From Lingula anatina (lineage: Eukaryota > Brachiopoda > Lingulata > Lingulida > Lingulidae), in assembly GCF_001039355.2 (NCBI RefSeq), contig NW_019774737.1, forward strand, positions 164,683-228,682: a stretch of 64,000 nt of DNA, read 5' to 3'. Position 1 is the stretch's first letter. Every line of letters starts with the position of its first letter. The position numbers were made by a program, and so were the translations under genes. Positions 1 to 11,800 of the stretch are shown piece by piece. The notes below the pieces were generated by a model. The model did no database searches. It saw only the letters and a program-made list of their open reading frames with translations, and was not told where the DNA came from.

Positions 1-190
1 GGGTGGGGGTGGGGTGGGGTGGGGGGTGGGGGGTAGTGGGGGGGGGGGTCAGGAGGTTCAAACCCCTTTTTTGCTGGGAAAAGGTCCCATCTGTGTAAAA
101 TTTTATCTGGGTACATGAAGGTTTCATGGTAAAATGTCTCCTTTTCCAGAAAAAGGAACCCCCCTTTTTAAATTGCTGGCTACGGACCTG
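1..190. repeat. Inverted-repeat element (CAGGCC-GTAGCC type), left end cut by window
   Basis: The window opens in a long G-rich tract followed by sequence closely matching the complete element at 60069-60238. Shared landmarks, in order, are TTTGCTGGGAAAAGGTC, GTACATGAAGGTTT, CAGAAAAAGGAACCCC and GCTGGCTACGGACCTG. The right terminal repeat is present and the left one is outside the window or degraded. The G-runs at 1-50 could form a G-quadruplex. Confidence 0.7.
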
Positions 191-235
191 CCAGTTAACT
201 GTATCTGTCATGTTAATACAATTGAAGTGTCTTAC

Positions 236-2866
236 TCCATAGAGCACAGCTCCCAGCCTAGAACCCACATCAAGCACCATCTTCTCGGCAAGGTCTGGCA
301 ACGCGTACTGGAACACAAACTTGACCTGTGTCTTAGACATAGAGTGGCTGACAAAGGCTGAAATATTGGTGAAATGGGGTTATAAGTGGCATTTTGAGAC
401 TAGTTCATGAAAACAACTGACTATACTCAATGTCAGGGTGCTAACTTTTGGATTTAATAGATTCCTGGATTCAATGAAAAATATGAATTCAATTATTGAG
501 AAATGGCTTTCTAATTCACCTCTACAAAAATCAAGTACACTAGTAAACTTAAAAGAATGACCATTAGCTTTATTTCATTATGTGAGAAGTAATAAAATTT
601 GTCAATATATATAGAGTTGACAAGTAAAAAAAAGGTGATTCCCCATACTCAGCGGTGCGGTGTCGTGGGACAAGCACTTTTTACAATAGTTTCTGCTCAT
701 AGATCCTTCCTCACACAGCTGGTCTATAATATCATCTGTGTACAGAAAGGCATCCACACTAACTGTAGTCTCTGGGTTGCACTCCGTTCTCTGGAATGTG
801 GCAATGCTTTAAGATATAAATTCACAATGATTTTTCACATCCAATTTACAAATAGAGTTTAAACCACAAATGGAAAAGCATTGAAATAATTGATAAAGAA
901 ATTGTATTTAATAAAGCTTTTCTGATAGAAGTGCAATAAAGACCCACTAAATGCATCAGGAAATTAGCCTTCATTACAATAATGTACATTCATAAAGAAT
1001 AAATTAACAACATGCTGCTAAGTAAAACAGAAAGCATACCTAATAAAGGATGAATTAACATACAAATCAAATCTTGGTATTAAGTATTAATGTAGAGTTA
1101 ATCTTATATTGGGAATAAACTATGGCCTTACAGAAAACCAATAAATAAAACCTGATGCATAATAAAACAGTAATAATCTATTATTGAGATTTGCTTTGAT
1201 GAGAAAATGGAGGTCATTGACATCTTGTCTTGAAATTCTAGTTAGAATAATGACTAGACAAATTACGGAGGCGGATTTGGGCCATCTTCTGGGTCTTCCA
1301 GAAAACGGTCAGATTTTCAAGTTTACATTGACGGGTATCTATTTTTTTTCTGTGGGAAGACGGTCAAAACTGGTGGATGGATTGACAAAGATAATTTGGA
1401 AGACTGTCATAAAATATCTCTTGGTCTGCCCCTGAAATTATTGGATAATGATAAGTAAATTGCATGACCCTTCTCTCCACCTCTTACTCTAGCTGGTATG
1501 GTCACAGACAGATTAAATTTAGAACGTATTCCCATAGATTTTAGATCGATCTATCCCCGTGGGGAGTCACACTAGATTACTGTTAGATAATCCAGCTTAA
1601 ATGTCCGTCCCGCCTACTACAAGCTGTAAGTGGGTAATTAACTTTCGTGCCCGCTCGGCTGACAGCTATTTAGCGTGAACCCCCCAGGGAGTTAGGTCGA
1701 TCTATTTTGGATCGATCTAATACCTGGGAATGGGGTCTTAGACAAAGGGTACAGGCACATACCTACACCATTAAATTTAAAAAATTGCAGGTCTAGTCTT
1801 CTCTTTGAAAGGGGAGAAAACTGTTCCATCCTTGGTCCGCAAAATCAAATTAAAACACAAAATTCACAACTATTCAAATACTGGGTATTTCTAATATCCT
1901 GAATGAACAACGTAAAGGCACCAAACAGCCAGGTAACATTAATTTAAAATTTACTACTTTCTCTTATTGTTTGTTCAAACCTATTTGTGATGGTAACTCC
2001 CCTTATTGTCAGTAGGAAAAACAATGTTTTCCTTGGGTGCCAATCCCATCAATGGAACTTCTTCACGCAAATCATCACATATACTGTTGAGAAAAACATC
2101 GGCTTCTGACAGTCTGTCCATGCTTTCAACTGGAAATGAATGGTTACCAAGTTACTCTATTCATGCACTGTAGTTAAGTGAGAAGGAAAAAAGAAAGGAC
2201 TGAGGGAAAGAAGAAAGGTAAAAAGGATTTCCACTATACATGTACCTTTAAACATGTTACTAGTTTATGTATGATAACATCCCTTCACTTTTATTCTCCA
2301 CACCATAACTCTACTGCATTGTTACCCCCCCCCCCACACACACACACACTGGTAATGATGGAGTAATGATATAGGGAAAGTAAAGATGGGAACTGATGAT
2401 TTATATGGGGAATGATACATATGGGGTTGTAAAGAAATGATCCCTTATGCAAAACATTCTGAAATGTGACATGGCCCTGATTTCTGCATGTAACTAAATA
2501 ATAATTAAAATACTTTAATTATATTTTATTATAAGGACTATTAGGACTGGCAAAAGTCCAACTAAAAATTAATTTTCTATATTTAAAAATACATGTATAC
2601 AAACTGTACATTGTACTTGTACCAGTATACTGGTACAAGTACCAAGCACTCTTTCTATATATATGCACCTGTGAAATGCATTCCCATAATTCCAATTAAT
2701 TTGAAATATAAAACCCTGTTTAAAGTTATCTATAAGATACACGGGTTAATTACGTGCTCGGACAAGTACATACAAATTGCTGGCTATACAAGATAGTGGA
2801 ATAATGTAACATATTTAGAAATTGACTGATGACGCACTGCATTAGACTAATCATTAGTCTAATGAT

Positions 2867-2918
<52 letters not shown>

Positions 2919-3038
2919 CACGTCACCTTGAGTTTGGCAATATACATTTGCAACCCATTCTATAAATTTTGGTAGCACCAAAGGGTCAGTTCTACTGAGG
3001 AGATCTTTAAATTCATCTTGCGCTGTGGGGAAATCCAT
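236..3038 (-). CDS. Class I SAM-dependent methyltransferase-like protein, 5' part (gene continues left of window)
   Basis: Supported minus-strand exons are 3038-2927 (ATG, good Kozak context, ends phase 1), 2129-1998 (begins after TTTCCAG, frame continues), 790-649 and 357-236. Exon 790-649 encodes a Cys-containing stretch with TECNPETTVSVDAFLYTDD and CEEGSMSRNYCKKC. Exon 357-236 joins it in phase and carries VLDVGSRLGAVLYG, a good SAM-binding motif I (acidic residue then G-x-x-x-G-like loop). It ends at GGA|GTAAGA, so the catalytic core and C-terminus lie beyond position 1. A weaker exon at 1431-1371 extends the frame after exon 2. Its phase (2) does not join exon 790 directly; a 22-28 nt microexon near 1256-1283 would close the phase but is speculative. 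The donor of exon 2 (GTTACC) is weak. I recall related uncharacterised methyltransferase-like proteins in fish and invertebrates but cannot name the family. The substrate is unknown. Confidence 0.72.
1522..1737. mobile_element. PIF/Harbinger-like MITE, copy 1
   Basis: Non-coding element of 216 bp flanked on both sides by TTA, the expected 3-bp target duplication. Ends are GAACGTATTCCCA and TGGGAATGGGGTC. Inside are ATCGATCTA motifs near both ends and a shared core (CGCTCGGCTGACAGCTATTTAG). It matches copies at 33625-33872 and 57326-57539 (the last reversed). It lies in an intron of the methyltransferase-like gene. Confidence 0.75.
2841..2917. repeat. Short palindrome followed by (GA)n microsatellite
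   Basis: A near-perfect 23-bp palindrome (ATTAGACTAATCATTAGTCT, continuing AAT) at 2841-2863 is followed by about 25 GA units at 2868-2917. On the minus strand the (CT)n run starts about ten bases after the GT donor of methyltransferase exon 1. Confidence 0.9.
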
Positions 3039-3153
3039 TTCTCGTGTCTTCTTTCAAAACGAGGTCGAGAATTCCCAAGACAAGCCCAACTGTGAACAAT
3101 GTACGAGCATACTGTCCAAGATTAGATTTATAAATAGTTAATTAATAAATATT

Positions 3154-3361
3154 CAGGGGCGGATCCTATCCAGGATTATTTGAAGGGGGGGGGAGTCCGT
3201 GAATGCGAATCCGACCCCCTCTTTGGCGTGGGATTCGGGGCCCGCTTAAAGGGCGAACGGTGCCATTTGGTATCCTACGAGGGGACCATTTGGTGTGATT
3301 TTTTTCAGAAATCCAAGGGGGGGGTCAGGACCCCTCGTGACCCCCTCTAAATCCGCCATTG
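3154..3361 (+). mobile_element. Inverted-repeat element (CAGGGGCGGATCC type), copy A
   Basis: Begins CAGGGGCGGATCC and ends CTAAATCCGCCATTG, imperfect inverted repeats. The interior has CCAGGATTATTTGAAGGGG, GGGGCCCGCTTAA and TTTTTTTCAGAAATCCAAG blocks shared with 56584-56841. No coding potential; a short non-autonomous DNA element. Confidence 0.7.
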
Positions 3362-3471
3362 AATATTGTATGACAACATTCAAACTTTTTTAATTGTACT
3401 AGTACGAGGTTTTACATAGCGTAGGCCTACAGTAAATTGTAATGCGAAATTTAGGTTTCGATCAATTATCT

Positions 3472-3734
3472 CAGTGGCGGGTTTAAGGGAGGGTCAGGGG
3501 GGCCCTTCAGTTTCTAAAAAAATAACACTAATTTTCCCCTCTTGGAATTAGAATTTTGACTAGCTGATTTATAGTTCTAAACCTTGCCAAATGGCTTCGT
3601 TTGCGCTCTAAAATACCAAAATTTTTCAGCGGACTCCGAACCCCACGCCAACGGGGGGTAGGGGTGGGGGGTCGGGTCGGCTTCGCATCGGCAGACCCCC
3701 CCCCCCTTCATACATTCCTTGATCCACCCCTTTT
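3472..3734 (-). mobile_element. Inverted-repeat element (CAGGGGCGGATCC type), copy B, reversed
   Basis: Starts CAGTGGCGGGTTTAAGGG, the reverse complement of the right end of copy A, and ends CTTGATCCACCCC, the reverse of its left end. The interior keeps GGACTCCGAACCCCACGCC. It is about 110 bp from copy A in opposite orientation, so the pair could form a long imperfect hairpin. Confidence 0.6.
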
Positions 3735-4008
3735 AATTCAAGATAACACTTGTGCTGTAACTTCTTTAATTAAAATACAGTACAAAATCTTGGACAAATG
3801 AAACGAATTACAAAACAACACTAGTGTTTGGAATGGATGGCTAAAGTGAGGTTGCCAAATTGGCAAAAGAGTAGTTTATCTCAGCAGAGTTTATCTCAAT
3901 AGATCTTTGCCTTTAAGAATGTACTGGTAATTTATGGAGTAAATTCAAAGAAAACAATTTGAACGCAAACACATATCCTACAAAAGTAAATTCCATGCAC
4001 CCTTTTGT

Positions 4009-4023
4009 TTTTTTTTTTTGTTT

Positions 4024-4064
<41 letters not shown>

Positions 4065-4081
4065 TAAAAAAAAAAAAAAAA
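4009..4081. repeat. Poly(T)-poly(A) low-complexity tract
   Basis: Long runs of T broken by single G and C bases, directly followed by a run of A. No gene is associated. It is probably an element or retroposition scar, or slippage-prone sequence. Confidence 0.85.
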
Positions 4082-7000
4082 CAGTTCAAGCAGAGGCTAG
4101 TTATTTCACCGCTAAAAAGGAAGGTTATTTAAAAAGAAAGCTGTCTCCAGACTGGATGATTGAAAAAGTTTTTGTGCGATTTCATAATATTAGTAATCAA
4201 CAATAATATTAAAAAGTCCAAATCAAATGAATGTGATAACAACTCGCATCATTATAAACCTCTGGGCTTCAGGTGCTTATAGTTTTAAATAAACCCACGA
4301 AGGACACCACTAATTGTTGTTGTGTGATGCCGTCGCCGAAAGATTATCGAAATGAAGGGCATTACAAAAAGTAAATGCATGAAAAAGTAAATTAAATGTG
4401 CTGTAAATTGATTTTTTGGTACATATGCGCGTTACCGACAAAATATAAGTTGATTAATATTGAGGACACCCACACATAGCACTATTAGACAATCTGGATT
4501 GTATAATCAGATAAAAGCGTAGTCCGTCGGCAGCTTTATCGGTGTGCTGGGTTAAGCATTTAAAAAGGAATGCTAGGCTTTCTATTTACATTTAGTTTTT
4601 GTTCCCCCCCCTCCCCCCCCCCATAAAAACAAATAAAGGCGAATCTAAAATGGAAAAAAAGGGCTTTATTTTAACTAAAAGATGTCAGTGTAAGAAAATT
4701 CATATTCGAAAACCTTTCTAATAATTAAAAAAACAATACATATTATATTTTACCCACAATATGTGTGATAAGACCAGGCCTGCTTATATCCAACTTCGCA
4801 GTAGATGTCATTAATGCAACTCAGAGCATGAATGGGTACATAAATTTGTGAAGAGGGAAACGCACTTTCACAATTTCTACATGTGTGTGTATGCAATTTT
4901 TTCCGCCACCTCCCACGCACACAAAATAAAATAAAGAAAAAAAAGGAAAGGAACCCCCAGCTGTATCTTCTTGTGCTAACATGTTGCCACAGACTTGCCT
5001 TATTACTCCTTTTCCCTTGTGTTTCTCCGTTCTTATTTTAAGCGGACGATGGAGTCTGTAAACTTACAACCCTGTATATAATTAAATAAAAACACGTCAA
5101 TACACTTCCCCGCGTTTACACTCCCACACTGCACGACACTTTTCACTTGGTTTAATTGCATTTTCTCCTTTACACCCAAAAACGTTTATTCCCAAAGGTG
5201 AAAAAAATGCACAGGGTTAATTTGTCACATTCAACACGAGACCTTCCATACTAGCAAGTAATCTGTGATACTGAAAGTACTGAATTCATTCGTTCTTCGA
5301 ATTCAATGCCTAAGTGCAAAGATTTCCGGGGTTCACATTTCCAGGCATTTTTTAAATGTTCAGCCATTACGGCTCAAATCGACTTAAAAACACACCTTCA
5401 AAAGTCAAATCATACTCTACTTCATTGATTGTTTTTGTGAGTTCCCCAATGTTTCTCCTTCTCAATATCTTTTGTTTAGAGCCTATACTTTCCCGCCATT
5501 CATTAATGTGCTAGCAAAACCTAATAGCGTATATTTATTCAGGTAGTCAACCCCGAAGACACTTATCAATTAAATGTCAAATGGATTTTTAACCTTTCTG
5601 AGTTGTCTGAATAATGGGGTCTCAATGTTACTTAATGAATATCTTTTCTTTTCTTCCCTCCCTTTAGCAGGTGTCAATAGAGAGACAGACAGAGAGGACG
5701 ATCTACTTCACGATTTTAAATTTCTTTGCTGTGTATTGACACGAGATTGGGATTTTTGTTATTGAAGACCTACACGTAATGTTGGGGAGGGGGGGGGGGG
5801 CTGAAAACAATTGCCATGCTCGTCACATTCATGCTGAGTCCCCTTTCTTGTCGACTGTTTTGTAGGACAGCTTCGCACTTATTATCTAGAACCTTGTTTT
5901 ATGCAAGCGACATTTTTTGTCGCCATTGGAATGTAGACTGAAATAAATAATATGCGATAAAGAGCCCTCTTCCAGCTGATTTGAAATATTGGATATGACG
6001 CACGGTGCAAATCCTGCATCAAGACTGTAGCACTTGGCATATGACCCTTATAATAGTTTAACAGAGGCAAAACGCAAGAACCCTGTCAGTCTCTTATGGC
6101 CATTAGATTGTCAAGGACAGATCCGAAACGTTGATTTGAGACATCACATAATCCTTCAACCTAACATGAATTTTTCATTATAGCACAGTCAACAATTTCG
6201 TCTTCACCATACGGTAGTTTTTACTTCAGTATATGATTGAGATTGTTTGCATGAATAACAGTGAAAGATCACTTGTGTGATGGGAATTCAATAAATGTTA
6301 AAAAAATAAACAGTTTTGAAATTATGATTTGATACAGAGCAGAAATAGAGAAAACTCTTTTTTCCTATTTAATTTTTTTGAGCTTGTAACAAGACCTAGG
6401 CATAACTTGTCTAGCTTACACTGTTTTTCTTTGACGCCCATCTTGGAAGACAAATCCAAATTCTCTTACACTTAAGACGTGCATCTAGGCCATATCACGT
6501 AAATTGGATATAATCACACATTTATTGGATGTTTTACTGTGTACAAACTTGGGTACAAAATCGGCTTGACGTGTGTGCTGCCGTAAAATAATAAGTTGTT
6601 ACATGTCACCTATGAAGTCAATAAAATAATGCTATGAAATTCTTAACTGTATTTTCATTTTATATGAAACCAACGTATTACCAATGCCACGACTTAGAAA
6701 AATTTTCATTTCATCCCCTTAGGATTACAGGCTAAATGCAATTATTAATATTTCACCGACCCATTTTACAAGATGTCTACTGAAATAAAACATGAAAATC
6801 AGATTTAATTCGTTGTAATCATTGATTCGTTAATTCATTGAAAGCGGCTAATTTGTCAGTCAGAAGTGATAAAGCCGGACCGAAACATTACCCAAGTCAG
6901 AACCCAATTGCATGCAAGAAGATGGGGGCGGTAGCTGGGTATAGCAACATGTAGATACAAAATTATTGATCCAAACTATCCGCCACCCACACGCCTTCGC

Positions 7001-8471
7001 AAAAGGAACGAAAGAATATTTAAAGGCCAAGAGAACTGTGTATACTGCAAATTATCACGAGGTTGTGGGGGGGGGGGGGGGGTTAAATGGACAATGCCCC
7101 CTCCTTTTTTGAAATCTGCAACTGCCTGTATCAGTAAACAGTTTATTCATTACATGTAAGTGGCTGCTTTCTGTGCCTCCTAATAAGCACGACGTTGGGA
7201 CGTATATCCATGTTGGCGGCACGGTTAAATCAACTTAAATTTCAGACAATGAATCGAGATCTAATATCAGGTTTCAGTCCACGACCGAGTCTAGACTTAA
7301 CGTGATCTAGTGCGGCTGTACATGTATGTACGTAACCACAGAGGTTTGTCCTACTTTTCCATCACGAATCACCTTATCGCGGAGAAAACGCATGGCTTTG
7401 GGATGTCTCTGCTCTTGAGCAAAGATTATATCCATGGATTCAGTTTTTACAGTCTCGCATCGCCTGAATGCAAATCGATCACCGAAATAAATACAACTGA
7501 ATTTGCTTCTTCCAAATCTTAGGACACATTTTTGGTACAATACAGGAATGTCAATAACATATTTAAAAATACACAACGGAGGAAAAAAAATTAGCCTTCC
7601 CTAAGGTAGCTTTGATTAAAACATAGATCTCGCAGTTTGAGAAGTCAAATAGAAATTGAAATCAGACAAAAAAAAAACGAATGTATTCGGAAGCAATATG
7701 GTGCGTGTAGACTGACTTTGATTTTTATTTATAAGATGCAACAGAAGATGCCACACTGCTTTTCAATCTGTTGTGTCATTTCCTCTGAGTATATCAATGA
7801 ATCAAATTGAATCGGTTTATACATGTTCCCCTTACATCTTTGAAGTCCCTGGAGTAGACGCGGAAGCTTTTGCCAGCGTCAGAGACAGAGTGCCTTAAAG
7901 CTTTGATTATGGTGTTCGCGTTCGGGTAGTGACAACATGTAGTCTGTAAGGACATCTCGTTTTTTAAAAGTATGCTACTTTAAAAATACTAAAGACCATT
8001 TTTTTCTTTCAAAAGTTACTGTTCACTTTATATTCACTTTTGTGAAATATCATACTTGGGAAAATATTTGATAACCTAAAATTATTTTGCAGAAATTTGG
8101 ACAATAATACAAGCTGTGTGAATTATAATTCGGCAATGTATATATGCTGGACACACGTTGAGATAAAAGTGTTTGTAGACACGGTGATAGCTGGTCGATT
8201 TATTTGAATGAGGCAAAAGCAACCTGTTAAGCACAGAAGTAGGCCTATGTGTTATCTTTCATTTTATGTTACCGCATCAAATAAATAATTGCCTTGTGGC
8301 TGATTGCACGATGTTGTTGATGGTATGGCAATTAAACAGATATGGTTACGCAGATCTCAGTGAACTTCTCGTCAGAAAAAAATTACTCAATTTTGGATTG
8401 ATTTATCAAGTTGTAACGCAGAAAGACTAAACGAACATCGGTAGTGAGTGGAAAAATAGCTACATGTACAG

Positions 8472-8477
8472 TTTATT
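8472..8477 (-). terminator. Candidate poly(A) signal of the neuropeptide precursor gene
   Basis: AATAAA on the minus strand about 400 bases beyond the stop codon at 8880. Another AATAAA-like site lies further left near 8200. Choice by position only. Confidence 0.35.
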
Positions 8478-8879
8478 TCGCAAAGACGCTATGAATGGTA
8501 CCAGAAGATGAGACAGGAAATAAAAAAAAAGTTAGCCTGTATAGTTAAATTAGAGTAAAGCACAGACTGGAGATATTTTTTGACAAATTCAACAATCACT
8601 GTTACGTTGCAGATTTTTTTGAGTGCATCTTATATAATTTGGTAAATCAATTGCCCAAAGACGAGATGATAATTTGTTGCGGTGAAACACTTTGGAGTTA
8701 TTTGCCACTTGTCAGTGTCTCAACTGAGCTCCTACGCTAATGTCACGACATATGTCAAAATATGACCAGTTTCTGGCACCAGCTGATGCTCATGAATTTC
8801 ACCGAACAATATCGTGTTTTTTTTTTCAAGAATGGATTTGTACAAGATGAAGGCACTAAGCCACAAGTATAACTGCAGT

Positions 8880-11800
8880 CTAATAGAATCCTGTATCAAG
8901 TAATTTTCCGAATACGTATTTGACCGTATTTTCGCTGCTGCTGGATTGCGGCATACCCATGTCGATCAGAGGCTTCATACGGCCGGTTTTTGCTGCTTTG
9001 AGTGCGGCGTTTAACATGCCTGTGTGCTTCTGGTCCAATCCTGTGCGTGAAGCGAAATCATCCACGTCTTGGCTCACTACAGAAAATAAAATCAGTACGT
9101 TTAGCACACTTCTCCTCTTACGATATATGGCATGATAATATGATATATTTGAAAAACTTTCTCTTTCTTAGAAACAATTATCACTTTAACGTCATTTGCC
9201 AGCACAAGGTCACTAATGATTTTTGCAAACATTATCTAAAAAAAAAAAAGAACCTGCATCATAGTTTACTTCATATCTTGACTAGCGTCTTACACTTTAT
9301 CAACATAACCTAAATTTTAGTAGTTTACGATGAGTATGAATAGTACAAGAGAATACTTACCAGTTAAACCGTGTGCAACTGAGGCCAAAGATTTTCCCGC
9401 AAAAATACTGGACATGAGCCATTTTTCTTTGGTTAGGAATAGAACCAAATCATTGAATGCAGGGCGATCCTCTAGAAAAACAAAAAATAAGATAAAATAT
9501 TATAGACGACTGGTAATGATATATAAGCAACTTACTAGGTAGCTCACCAACGGTAATGTGTTTTTAAATCATTACTGCTTTACTTCCAAATGTACTATTA
9601 GTCAAATAGAAAACTCAACCTGATTAAGGTTCGTTCTGTGGAAAGCAAGAGATTGGTTTTGAAATTGTGTCGAATCCTATGGGGAAAACAGTATAATGGA
9701 GGGACAGAAATTGTCACGACTTGACAACCTAATTCGATGTTTCGGCTTCTCCCTGGAGTTTTAGTTGGATTCTGCTAAAGAATCAGCCCTAGGGACGTGT
9801 CCATTAGGAAGTTCGTTTTAGTATGCGGACTTGGTAAATATTGAATGCGGTTACGAGCAGTTTTTTTAAGTGCAGTTTCTTGAAAGCTTTAAAGCCCCTG
9901 ATTGTGTAGAAAGGGGGAATTCCGTGCAACGATTCCCCAGCTACAATGAGATGTGCTTTGCTCTCGCACAATGCATCTTGAAATTTACAGACGTTCAAAG
10001 TCGTTGGAGAACTATAAAACCGTAAAGTCGCAGGAGAGTTAAATTCATTTTGCGTCCCATTGGGCACAATATCATTTCATTGCCAGTTTTCCAGGTCTCT
10101 GATCTTGCATGATATGGCATTTGAATGAATTTTCCGAATAACAACTCCGAAGAATAAAGGCTGGGCTGCAAATACTCTATTGTCACCTGATCTTAGAACG
10201 TTCTATTTGATTTGACGTTGCTTAGGGATCTTCACTGAAGCTCAGGTGTAAAACTTGTGTAATTTCTTACTGAGTATAAAGATTCCATTACCAGAAGTGC
10301 TCGATTGTATTACTTCACCAAGTCTAGAATAATACATACACTTTGTCAAAACAACTTAGTATGGGGGAATTTGATTGGAATGGATGAAGCATTACTCATA
10401 TGGCATTGACTCTCTTATAATTGGCCTTATATCTCTTCGTAACGTAATTTTCCCCACAGCCGGCTTGTACATGATGACGAAAGTAAAGGCTCCTAATGTA
10501 CTTTGTATTCTTTTCCTCTTCTAAGCTCCTTTTATTGTGAATCAAACGCCACTTTTTGAAAATGTTCAAACACCAATGGTCAAATACGCGCTCGCGTGCG
10601 CGCCTGTGTAGAAATAATACCATCATTATTCAACAGCAAAACTACTTTATAGTGAACATTCGTTGGGTTATTTGCCTGGAATTTTGCAATTGTATCTCAA
10701 AATAAAAGTCTCATCATTTTCAAGGAATCAAAATATGGCTACCCATCTCCACATTACCATCTTGCTCAAATTGAAAACTATGCACTTCTTTTAGGTTTGA
10801 AAGTCTATGTGTCGTTCAAATCGCAATTAAGCCGTTGGAAATAGTCATCAGGAAATTCTATACATTGTCCGAACATTTCAGAGAGAAATAGAAAAAAATT
10901 CTGGTGTTATCCAGCAGGTCCAAATAGGTTAACCATGTATCTTGCTATTTACATTCCCCATCTACATTTTGATATTTCTAATCCATTATTACCGCGATTA
11001 GTGATTTCCATCCTGAGACCCTTCAACCCTCCGCTGTAGTACAATATTTTGTATAATCAAATTGCTGGTTAATACGTGTTACAGCTTTCAATCATTTTAT
11101 TGCAACAGCAAATCTTAGATGTAAAAACGTGCATACGGTTCTAACCAACACATAACGTAGACATAATCTAATAGGTATATGGGGATGAAAGATAATCGTC
11201 AGTATTTCAATATTGCTAAAGCATTTAAACGTATACACTAATGGACTTGTTGCAAGTTATACAACATTGTAAGAATGAGATAAAATTTGTTATTTATATA
11301 AACAGACCAACATTTATTTTGTTTAAAGCACTTGTGCACATTGATTGTCAAAACCAGTGGCTCTTGCAGTGGTGTTACTGTAAGATGAACCATACTGTTT
11401 GATCGAGATATCGTGTGTCTACTGACTTCAGAACGGAACACTGACTACTGTCAACAAGGACCGTAATAAGATTATTTCAAAGGAAACCATCATTCAGAAT
11501 TAAGGCAAAGATTTCATTCTAAATCATCCATAGTGGGTATTCATGATCGTAATAACTACAATACGTAACATTTTGATGTGTTATCTTAATAGGTCTAACT
11601 TTTAAATGGATAGTGTGGTATCTGCTTGAGGCACCAATCAAGTCACATTCGTATCTTGTTAAATAATCGATGAGAAAACAAATTGAAACAAGTAATGTTT
11701 TACACTTTTTGCAAATATTCATCAACATTGGTGTTTCCTCAATTCTTGCCGCAAACATACAGGTTGGACGACTTAAATTTTTTTTCAAAAAAATAAAATC

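Larger units (their letters stand above)
3039..8879. other. Intergenic region, methyltransferase 5' side to neuropeptide gene 3' side
   Basis: No gene is supported here. Contents: two inverted-repeat elements at 3154-3361 and 3472-3734, homopolymer T/A runs at 4009-4081, C and G tracts near 4604-4622, 5785-5802 and 7065-7083, and otherwise AT-rich unique sequence. A minus-strand open stretch at 7466-7362 has a possible acceptor and a possible donor but no recognisable homology. A poly(A) signal for the gene to the right may lie at 8472-8477. Confidence 0.6.

Noticed and set aside
9804-10186. Minus-strand open frames of 87 and 63 codons
   Set aside because: They lie inside an intron of the neuropeptide precursor gene, overlap each other in different frames and show no domain.
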